From Pseudofrankia asymbiotica (GTDB lineage Bacteria; Actinomycetota; Actinomycetes; Frankiales; Frankiaceae): DNA of 5,644 bases. Below, in pieces: positions 1 to 5,606 of this stretch (position 1 is its first letter; the number at the start of each line of letters is the position of its first letter). A program made the position numbers and the translations under genes. The DNA is taken from NCBI RefSeq assembly GCF_001983105.1, contig NZ_MOMC01000076.1, positions 23,874-29,517 of the forward strand, in the 5' to 3' direction. A model generated the notes under the pieces. The model saw nothing but the letters and a program-made list of their open reading frames with translations. It had not been told where the DNA came from and ran no database searches.

Positions 1-5
1 CCGTC

Positions 6-14
6 GGAGGAGGA
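6..14 (+). promoter_or_regulatory. Shine-Dalgarno sequence of the fxsT gene
   Basis: The purine run GGAGGAGGA lies six bases upstream of the GTG at 21, an ideal ribosome-binding spacing. It is the main reason for choosing that GTG as the start. The frame stays open to the left edge (these bases would read Gly-Gly-Gly-Val-Ser), so an upstream start outside the window cannot be fully excluded. Confidence 0.65.
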
Positions 15-20
15 GTATCT

Positions 21-2570
21 GTGGCTCCGGGCGTCAGTCCAGGCGTACCGCGGGTGCCGCCAGCCTCAGGGGCCAGGTTGCCCGGCCGGCTGCCGTCCGT
101 ATGGGGAAACGTGCCGCCGAAGAATCCGCATTTCACCGGACGCGAGGAACTCCTTCAGCTACTGGAAACCAGGCTAAGTGAAGGTACCACGACTGTGGTA
201 CCCGAGGCGTTGCACGGCATGGGTGGAGTCGGGAAGTCCCAGCTTGCGATTGAATACGTCTACCGCCATCTATCTGACTATGACGTCATCTGGTGGATCC
301 CGGCGGAACGGACAGTCCAGATAGCCAACGCTCTCGTGGAGCTGGGGGGGCGACTCGGGCTTTCCGTCGGAACCGAGGCCAACGTTGCCGTGCGCGAGGT
401 CGTCGAGGCGCTCCGAATCGGGATGCCATATTCGCGGTGGTTGCTGGTATTTGACAACGCCGAGGATCCGCGGGCGGTCCGCGAGTACTTCCCGCGCGGA
501 GCCGTGGGGCAGATTCTGGTAACGTCCCGGGACGCGAGCTGGAGAAACGTGACCCGACCAATCGAGGTGGCCGTCTTCCAGCGTGAGGAGAGCATCCAGC
601 TGCTGCGTAGCCGGGGAGGACCGTTGGACGAGAAAGACGCGGATCTCGTCGCGGAGGCTCTCGGCGACCTGCCCTTGGCTGTTGAGCAGGCGGCCACCTG
701 GCGCGCCGAGACCGGTATGTCCGCTCAGGAGTACCTGCGGCTGTTTGGAGAAAAGAGGACCGAGCTGCTCGGCACCGCACCCATGGACTATGACCTGCCT
801 GTCACCGCCGCGTGGAACGTGTCGCTCGACACGCTCGCCGACAGCAATCCGGCGGCGCTTGAACTGCTGCAGGTATGTTCATTCTTCGCGCCCGAGCCGA
901 TCTCGCGGCAGCTGCTTTCCCGGGGCTACAACGAGACGATCTCGCCAGCACTTGACGCGGCGCTGCGGGACCCGGTGAGGATGAGCCAGGCGATCCGCGA
1001 GGTCAACCGGTACGCCTTGGCGCGCATCGATCATCGCAAGAACTCGATCGTCATGCACCGGCTGGTCCAAGGTGTGCTAATTGCTCGGATGAATGATGAG
1101 GAGCGCGAGCGGATGCGGCGCGGCGCCCATGTGCTGCTCGCTGCGAGTGACCCGAACGAACCAACGCAGCCGGCTTCCTGGGCCGCGTACGCGGACCTTT
1201 ATCCGCACGTGGTGGCATCCCAGGCGGCTGATTCTCCTGAGCCTCGAGTCCGCCGGCTGCTCGTCAACCTGGCCGAATACCTCTACAAGTGGGGGGATCA
1301 CGAGGCCAGCGCACGGCTTACTCGAGATGTCTACGAGGCGTGGCGGAACCGGTTCGGGGAGGAGGATCCGAACAGCCTGCAGATGGCCCTCCAACTCGGA
1401 TGGATCCTCAACGTGATCGGCAGGTACCGCGAGGCGGCCGAGATCAACGAGCGGCTCCTGGAGAACTCGCTGCGCATCTATGGCCAGGACAACGAGTTGA
1501 CCCTGGAGGTATTTGGAAACGTTATCGCAGATCGCCGGGTTGCCGGTGACTTCGAAGGTTCACTCGCGTTGGCCGAAGAGGCCCACGAAGCCGCGAAACG
1601 GGCACTCGGGCCCGACGATCCCGTGACACTGAGTACTGCGCAGAACATGTGCGTCAGCCTGCGGCTGCTCGGGCGGTTCCGCGAGGCAGAGCTACTGGAC
1701 GATGACACTTGGCGGCGGCGCATCCAGCTGTTTGGCGAGGACGATGAGCGAAGTCTCAACACGCGCCGCGGGCTGATCCTCGATCGGCGTGAACTAGGTG
1801 ACTACCTTGGCGCGCAGTCGGCGGGGGAAGATGTGTACAACCGCTACCTGCAGACGTTCGAGGATCGGAATAACCCCTCGCTACTGCGCGCCGGCCGAGA
1901 ACTGGCGGTCGCCCACCGCAAGGCCGGGAACCACGAGAGTGCGCTTCCACTCTCCCGCGATGTGGAGCAGAGGCTCTTCAACCGATACGGCGGCAGCCAT
2001 CCGGACAGCATGGCGGCGGGTTTGGCGCTGTCGATCGACCTGCGCCACGCTGGCGAGCTTACCGAGGCGCTTGAGGTCTGTGAGCGTGAGCGCGTCCGGT
2101 ACGTCGAGGCGTTCGGCGCCGATCATCCACACACCCTCGCTGCATCGGTGAACCTTGCTGTGATTAACCGTCTCATTGGCCGGGTCGATGAAGCCCTCCG
2201 GCTCGATGAGCATGCGCTCGCCGCGTTCACGGGCCATCTTGGGCCACGTCATCCGTCAACGCTGACGGCGGCGGCGAACCTGGCTAGCGACCTCTACGGC
2301 CTAGGCCGGTTCTCGGAGGCGTATGAGCAGGACGAGGCGACTCTGCGGATCGCGACCGAAGCTCTTGGTGAGGTGCACCCGACGCGGCTCGTCGTCGCTG
2401 CGAACCTGGCGATGGACCTTCGGGCTCTGGACCGCAAGGACGAGGCATTGCGGATGCAGGCCGACACGCTGCGCCTCCTTGACACGGTGCTGGGTACGGA
2501 CCACCGGGCGACGCGACAGGCGGCGGCGTGGGTGCGATGCGATGCTGACGTTGACTCGATGCCCTTGTGA
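21..2570 (+). CDS. fxsT: FxSxx-COOH system tetratricopeptide repeat protein (NB-ARC/STAND ATPase)
   Basis: This 849-residue protein matches the FxsT family that accompanies FxSxx-COOH peptide loci. Seen in the sequence: a Pro/Gly-rich N-terminus, then the family-typical entry WGNVPPKNPHFTGRE (residues 28-42). The Walker A loop is GMGGVGKS (66-73), a Walker B-like strand is WLLVFDNAED (140-149), a sensor-like strand is ILVTSRD (165-171), a GxP-type motif is GDLPLA (215-220), and MHRLVQ (345-350) sits at the MHD-like position. From about residue 425 to 845 there are ten kinesin-light-chain-type TPR units with a period of 42 residues. The protein is predicted cytosolic, with no signal peptide or membrane segment visible. 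In STAND proteins the NTPase acts as a switch and the repeats sense a ligand or partner; the FxsT role in the peptide pathway is not established. The GTG start is supported by the upstream Shine-Dalgarno, but the frame is open to the left edge and a longer N-terminus is possible. The gene is convergent with the HExxH operon. Confidence 0.88.
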   Translation: MAPGVSPGVPRVPPASGARLPGRLPSVWGNVPPKNPHFTGREELLQLLETRLSEGTTTVVPEALHGMGGVGKSQLAIEYVYRHLSDYDVIWWIPAERTVQIANALVELGGRLGLSVGTEANVAVREVVEALRIGMPYSRWLLVFDNAEDPRAVREYFPRGAVGQILVTSRDASWRNVTRPIEVAVFQREESIQLLRSRGGPLDEKDADLVAEALGDLPLAVEQAATWRAETGMSAQEYLRLFGEKRTELLGTAPMDYDLPVTAAWNVSLDTLADSNPAALELLQVCSFFAPEPISRQLLSRGYNETISPALDAALRDPVRMSQAIREVNRYALARIDHRKNSIVMHRLVQGVLIARMNDEERERMRRGAHVLLAASDPNEPTQPASWAAYADLYPHVVASQAADSPEPRVRRLLVNLAEYLYKWGDHEASARLTRDVYEAWRNRFGEEDPNSLQMALQLGWILNVIGRYREAAEINERLLENSLRIYGQDNELTLEVFGNVIADRRVAGDFEGSLALAEEAHEAAKRALGPDDPVTLSTAQNMCVSLRLLGRFREAELLDDDTWRRRIQLFGEDDERSLNTRRGLILDRRELGDYLGAQSAGEDVYNRYLQTFEDRNNPSLLRAGRELAVAHRKAGNHESALPLSRDVEQRLFNRYGGSHPDSMAAGLALSIDLRHAGELTEALEVCERERVRYVEAFGADHPHTLAASVNLAVINRLIGRVDEALRLDEHALAAFTGHLGPRHPSTLTAAANLASDLYGLGRFSEAYEQDEATLRIATEALGEVHPTRLVVAANLAMDLRALDRKDEALRMQADTLRLLDTVLGTDHRATRQAAAWVRCDADVDSMPL
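183..202. repeat. Perfect inverted repeat inside the fxsT coding region
   Basis: GGTACCAC (183-190) and GTGGTACC (195-202) are perfect 8-base complementary arms separated by the 4-base loop GACT. They encode the stretch just before the Walker A loop (about residues 55-61). In the mRNA this would form a compact hairpin about 160 bases downstream of the start codon. It may be chance or codon-driven; no function can be assigned. Confidence 0.6.
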
Positions 2571-2589
2571 CGAGTTTTGGCCTGCGTAC

Positions 2590-2622
2590 GGTGCCTGGCG
2601 CGCCGTCAGCGTGCCAGGCACC
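2590..2622. terminator. Hairpin at the convergent gene junction, likely bidirectional terminator
   Basis: GGTGCCTGGC (2590-2599) pairs perfectly with GCCAGGCACC (2613-2622). On the plus-strand transcript the stem continues through a G-U pair and three more pairs to 14 bp, closing on a 5-base loop (2604-2608). It begins 20 bases after the fxsT stop codon. The TGA of the minus-strand HExxH gene (2608-2606) falls in the loop. No T-tract follows on either strand, which is common for actinobacterial hairpin terminators. The placement between two convergent stop codons is the main argument for a terminator role in both directions. Confidence 0.7.
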
Positions 2623-4642
2623 AGCCGCCGCCCGGCTCGGCAGAGCCGGGCGACCAGCCGGCCGGCGGGCCTGATTCGTCGGCAGCGGGTTCGGCGTGGC
2701 GGGCGGTGACGAGCGCTGGCGTAAGCCAGGCAGCCAGCGCTGCCGGCGAGGGCCGTCGTCCGGTGGTCGCTGCCACGGTCGAGCTCACAGCGAGCGCAAG
2801 GTCGGGACGGGCTACAAGCGCCTGGTATTTGGGCCTCGTAAGTCCGAGGCCGACCCACGCTGAGATCTTTTCGGGCGCGTCGGCAAGCTCCGACAGGTAG
2901 AGCTGGCGGGCTGCTGCGCGATCACCCGAGACCAGAGCACAATCGGCGGCGACGGTTCCCGCCACCTCCCGCGCGGGGCCGGCGCCGGCGACCCGCCGGA
3001 ATCGATCGCGGTCCAGCAACCACAGCCGCGCGAGGCACGCACGCCCGTCGAGATCGCGCACGGCCGGCTCCGGGACGAGACTCTCGGGGCCGGCCGCCTC
3101 GATGGCCGCACGTGAGGCGGCGCGGCCGTCAGCCCATGCCGCAGCGAGTTCGGTGACCAGCGCCGCCGCTGGCTGTAAGTGATGTGCCCGCCAGAGTGCC
3201 TGATGATCTCGAACCATGAGCTGGGAGAGCTCAGCGACTTGGAACGGCACTGGCTCGGAGCACCAAGGCTCCAAGGACACCAACACACCGTCGAGAAAGC
3301 GACGGCCAAGGTCTGTCAGGCCGGCGCTGGCCCGCAGCAGGCGGGCAGTCTGGCGGGTCTGGCCTCGCCAGAACGCGAACTCAAAATGGGCGAGCATTGC
3401 CTCGCCGGCAGTCGTGAGTGCGCGCTGGCGGCGCCAGAAAGCCGTCACGTGAAAAAATGCGTAGATCCCGTGCAGAATTCCTCGAATCGGCCGAGGATCA
3501 TCCCGCCACGGCGCATACCCAAGCCTGGTCCAGGACGGGTCGGTCAGGTCGAAGAGGTGCAGAATTCCGCCCAGCTTGAAATGTGCGAGTTCGTGGACAA
3601 GGGTTGAGGCGAGCTGCGTGGGGTCGTCCGGCTCCGAGATCATGGCGCTCCCAAATGCGTCACCTGTCGACGCGCTGCGAGGCCGGAACGGCGCTGCTCT
3701 CGGCAGCGGTGCCAAAGCCGTGGTCAGCGCCGACAACTCGCGCGCCACGCTTGGGTGTCCGTCTACCAGGAGTTCCCAGGCCGCTCCAAGAGCCGATTCC
3801 CAGCGGCCGATGTCGGCGGACCGCAGCGGGGCCGGCGCCGTCGTGCGTCCGGCCAGCCGGTAAGGATCGGCGTCCTCCAGTCCGATCGAGAGGCTCGCGC
3901 CTTGGCTGACCACCCTCACCGACGAGTGCGGCCACCACGATCCGCTGTTTCCGGTCGTCCGCGGCCCCAGCTGGCTCGGCGCGGGGACGGTAACCGAGCC
4001 TTTCGCCCCGATGATCTCTGCGAGCTCGGTCGAGGAACCCGAGGTTGCAGGGTCTGGCGACACCCTTTTCGGCTCCGATAACCGCGTGGCAATGTGAATC
4101 CACGCTACGTCCCACTGCTCTCGCATGGGCAACAGCGCATGGCCAAGCATCGGTAGATGTACCGCGCCCCGGCGCATCGGTACGGGCACCGAGGCCTCGA
4201 TTCCCGCTTGGATGGCCGCAGACGCAGCGAGGGCGTGCAGGTGTCCTGCGTCCACCCACAGCGGGGTGTCGTCGTGCACCTCCTCGTACAGTCGGCGCAG
4301 CATGTGGGCTGCCCAGGCGCCGACCTGCGGGCAGGCAATGAGACCGGCGATCTTGACGGGCGCCTTGCTTTCGGCCGCGACGAGCAGATCCCACGCCGCA
4401 TCCGGGGACCGCAATGGGCCGCGGGCCGTCGGGTCTCGGCGGAGCAGGTCGAGGACCACGCGCAGGGCAAGACGCCGGTAGCTGCCCTCCGCTTGCCGTA
4501 GGCGATTGATGACTGCCCGATCTGCAATCCCGGCTGCCAGTGCGTCGAAATCGCTCTCGGAAAGGTGATGCCGATGAAGCGGGACCTGGAATGGCGCTGT
4601 CTTGGCGGCTTGGGCCCGCACCGCTGAAGCAGTGGGCTTCAT
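2606..4642 (-). CDS. HExxH motif protein, putative Fe(II)/alpha-ketoglutarate-dependent peptide beta-hydroxylase
   Basis: This 678-residue protein carries the family hallmark HELAH at residues 350-354 (3595-3581), inside STLVHELAHFKLGGI. About 25 residues later comes the conserved block YAPWRDDPRPIRGILHG (376-392), whose H391 is a plausible third metal ligand. The N-terminus (HHLSESDFDALAAG, 25-38) also resembles this family. Such proteins, long annotated as HEXXH motif peptide modification proteins in FxSxx-COOH loci, are now classed as iron/alpha-ketoglutarate enzymes that beta-hydroxylate RiPP precursors; a metalloprotease role is the older alternative. The C-terminal half is alpha-helical and Ala/Leu-rich, and the last 30 residues are a low-complexity Pro/Gly/Ser tail. 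The ATG shares one base with the stop of the upstream peptide gene (TGATG), and only weak Shine-Dalgarno-like purines (GAAAGG) precede it. Translation is therefore probably coupled, and the peptide is the likely substrate. No signal peptide is visible. Confidence 0.87.
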   Translation of the reverse strand: MKPTASAVRAQAAKTAPFQVPLHRHHLSESDFDALAAGIADRAVINRLRQAEGSYRRLALRVVLDLLRRDPTARGPLRSPDAAWDLLVAAESKAPVKIAGLIACPQVGAWAAHMLRRLYEEVHDDTPLWVDAGHLHALAASAAIQAGIEASVPVPMRRGAVHLPMLGHALLPMREQWDVAWIHIATRLSEPKRVSPDPATSGSSTELAEIIGAKGSVTVPAPSQLGPRTTGNSGSWWPHSSVRVVSQGASLSIGLEDADPYRLAGRTTAPAPLRSADIGRWESALGAAWELLVDGHPSVARELSALTTALAPLPRAAPFRPRSASTGDAFGSAMISEPDDPTQLASTLVHELAHFKLGGILHLFDLTDPSWTRLGYAPWRDDPRPIRGILHGIYAFFHVTAFWRRQRALTTAGEAMLAHFEFAFWRGQTRQTARLLRASAGLTDLGRRFLDGVLVSLEPWCSEPVPFQVAELSQLMVRDHQALWRAHHLQPAAALVTELAAAWADGRAASRAAIEAAGPESLVPEPAVRDLDGRACLARLWLLDRDRFRRVAGAGPAREVAGTVAADCALVSGDRAAARQLYLSELADAPEKISAWVGLGLTRPKYQALVARPDLALAVSSTVAATTGRRPSPAALAAWLTPALVTARHAEPAADESGPPAGWSPGSAEPGGGWCLAR
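2629..2652. repeat. Inverted repeat at the 3' end of the HExxH gene
   Basis: CGCCCGGCTC (2629-2638) and GAGCCGGGCG (2643-2652) form a perfect 10-bp stem with a 4-base loop GGCA. It lies inside the last codons of the HExxH gene, six bases from the junction hairpin. It could be a second part of a composite terminator for the fxsT transcript, or a pause site for the operon. It has no T-tract. Confidence 0.6.
2712..2741. repeat. Inverted repeat in the HExxH gene tail
   Basis: AGCGCTGGC (2712-2720) and GCCAGCGCT (2733-2741) are perfect 9-base arms around a 12-base loop. This is the third strong inverted repeat within 155 bases at the end of the HExxH gene. Coding here is GC-rich and low in complexity, so a chance origin is possible. 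Confidence 0.5.
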
Positions 4643-4815
4643 CAGTCGAGTCGGCGCCTTTCGCTGTCACCGAATCGATGGTCGGGCGAGTGGACCAGGC
4701 TCACCATGCGCCGGATGGCGTCCGTGAGTAGCTCGTCCTGGCTGCCGCGAACCCCGTCCAGGTCCAGGCCGGTGAGGTCGGCCAGGGTGGACTCGATGTT
4801 CTGCCCCGTATCCAT
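4642..4815 (-). CDS. Short FxsA-like RiPP precursor peptide lacking the FxSxx C-terminus
   Basis: This gene encodes 57 residues starting MDTGQNIESTLADLTG. The segment LADLTGLDLDGV followed by DELLTDAIRRM (residues 11-37) resembles the leader of FxSxx-COOH precursors, which typically has a L-x-D-L-x-G-(V/L)-x-L pattern and then a helix ending in Leu/Ile-Arg-Arg. The C-terminal part is HSPDHRFGDSERRRLD (42-57). It lacks the F-x-S-x-x-COOH ending, but F48-G49-D50 has the aromatic-x-Asp form that three-residue cyclophane synthases can use in related families. An in-frame GTG at 4878 would add 21 residues, but the ATG at 4815 has AGGAGGAG five bases upstream and is preferred. Two TGA codons in tandem end the frame, and the next gene's ATG shares a base with the first. 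The position before a peptide-modifying enzyme supports a precursor role. The precursor call rests on leader resemblance and context; a small regulatory protein is the alternative. Confidence 0.68.
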   Translation of the reverse strand: MDTGQNIESTLADLTGLDLDGVRGSQDELLTDAIRRMVSLVHSPDHRFGDSERRRLD

Positions 4816-4820
4816 TCCAT

Positions 4821-4828
4821 CTCCTCCT
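4821..4828 (-). promoter_or_regulatory. Shine-Dalgarno sequence of the precursor peptide gene
   Basis: Read on the minus strand, AGGAGGAG is followed by five bases (ATGGA) and the ATG at 4815. This decides the start of the peptide gene. The out-of-frame ATG at 4820 directly abuts the site and is too close to be used. Confidence 0.75.
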
Positions 4829-4868
4829 GCCGGATGCGCTCCTCCGCGGGGCAGGCCCGCCGTGTGGA

Positions 4869-4886
4869 CAGCCGACACGTCGGCTG
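4869..4886. promoter_or_regulatory. 18-bp near-perfect palindrome, candidate operator upstream of the peptide operon
   Basis: CAGCCGAC (4869-4876) and GTCGGCTG (4879-4886) are perfect 8-base arms around a 2-base centre. The site lies 53 bases upstream of the peptide start codon, in the only sizeable non-coding gap of the window (4816-5015). The symmetry and length fit a dimeric helix-turn-helix repressor operator, and the neighbouring XRE-cupin protein is one candidate ligand. No T-tract follows, so a terminator for the XRE gene is less likely. I could not identify a convincing promoter in the rest of the gap. Confidence 0.5.
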
Positions 4887-5015
4887 AGGTACACGGGCGG
4901 GAAGGCCGGCGAAACGGAGAAGAAACGCGCAGCCCGAGTGTCGCACGAGGAGTCGCCCCGCGCGCGCGTTTCGAGCTCCGGCCCGATGAGAGGAAACCCC
5001 GGATGTTCCGCCCGG

Positions 5016-5591
5016 TCAGTGGGTGGGGGCGCGGCTTTCCTGGACGAGCAGGACCTGGCTGGTGGGGCCGGGGAGCTGGCGCCAGCGGTGGGGGACGACG
5101 CCGGGGTAGTAGAGGGTGTCGCCTGGGCCAAGGGTGAACAGGCCCTCGCCCGCGACGTCGACCTCGATACGGCCGGCCAGTACGAAGGCGAACTCGTCGC
5201 CGAGGTGGGTGAACGCGTCGCCGAACTCGGTCGGCGCACCCTCGAAGAGCACCGGGTACATCGCGCGGGTGCCGGACACCAGCGAGCGCGCGATGCCGAC
5301 CGGGTTCTGCGCCAGGACGCCGCCGCCGGCCCGCACCAGGCTCACCCGGCGCCCGGCGGGCTGGGTCGCGCCGTCGGCGTCCTCGGCGGCGTCCATCGAC
5401 ATCAGCTCGAGCTGCGTCGTGCCGAGCGCCTCGGCGATCCTGTGCAGCGAGACCATGCTCGGCCAGGCGAGGCCCCGTTCCAGCTGGCTGAGGAACGGGT
5501 GCGACAGCTCCGCGAGGGCAGCGAGCCGCACGAGCGTGAGCCCCCTGCGCTGCCGCAGCGTCCGGATCGACCGCCCGATCCGCTCGCGCAC
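5016..5591 (-). CDS. XRE-family helix-turn-helix regulator with C-terminal cupin domain (probably 5'-partial)
   Basis: The visible frame gives 191 residues. Residues about 5-62 form an XRE/Cro-CI helix-turn-helix: RIGRSIRTLRQRRGLTL, then LAALAELSHPFLSQLERG as the turn and recognition helix, then RIAEALG. Residues about 110-185 are a cupin: THLGDEFAFVLAGRIEV holds a degenerate first cupin motif (H129, E133, G140), and GPGDTLYYPGVVPHRW the second (D158, P167, H168). Proteins of this layout are cytosolic repressors or activators that sense a small ligand or metal in the cupin barrel; the ligand cannot be predicted. The GTG at 5591 is the only start codon visible, but AGGAG abuts it too closely to serve it. 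The frame stays open to the right edge through a Gly/Thr/Ser-rich stretch, so the true start probably lies beyond the window. Almost all third codon positions are G or C, unlike fxsT. It is co-directional with the peptide operon, 200 bases upstream, and may regulate it or be an unrelated flanking gene. Confidence 0.85.
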   Translation of the reverse strand: MRERIGRSIRTLRQRRGLTLVRLAALAELSHPFLSQLERGLAWPSMVSLHRIAEALGTTQLELMSMDAAEDADGATQPAGRRVSLVRAGGGVLAQNPVGIARSLVSGTRAMYPVLFEGAPTEFGDAFTHLGDEFAFVLAGRIEVDVAGEGLFTLGPGDTLYYPGVVPHRWRQLPGPTSQVLLVQESRAPTH

Positions 5592-5606
5592 CTCCTGTTC
5601 GCTCGG

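Noticed and set aside
2301..2858. Minus-strand 185-residue open frame across the convergent junction
   Set aside because: It overlaps the fxsT 3' end and the HExxH tail in other frames, has Arg-rich composition and no family motif.
3660..4670. A 336-residue minus-strand open frame overlapping the HExxH gene
   Set aside because: It is Arg/Pro/Gly-rich without recognisable domains and lies in another frame of a gene with clear family motifs; typical of high-GC shadow frames.
4642..4815. Possible frameshift hiding a normal FxSxx ending in the peptide gene
   Set aside because: The other two minus-strand frames near the 3' end finish in RPSIR and PSGAW and contain no F-x-S-x-x terminus, and the frame closes with tandem TGA codons, so the unusual tail looks genuine.
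4839..4845. Second GGAGGAG on the minus strand, upstream of the peptide gene
   Set aside because: No ATG, GTG or TTG follows at suitable spacing, so it is not the ribosome site of another small gene.
4886..5015. Possible promoter elements for the peptide operon (GGAAC after the XRE stop; TGTACC near the palindrome)
   Set aside because: No matching second box at standard spacing for a housekeeping or ECF sigma factor could be identified, so no promoter is called.
4667..5239. Minus-strand frame of 190 residues spanning the XRE gene, the gap and the peptide gene
   Set aside because: Low-complexity Ser/Ala/Arg protein overlapping two better-supported genes; no ribosome site or motif supports it.
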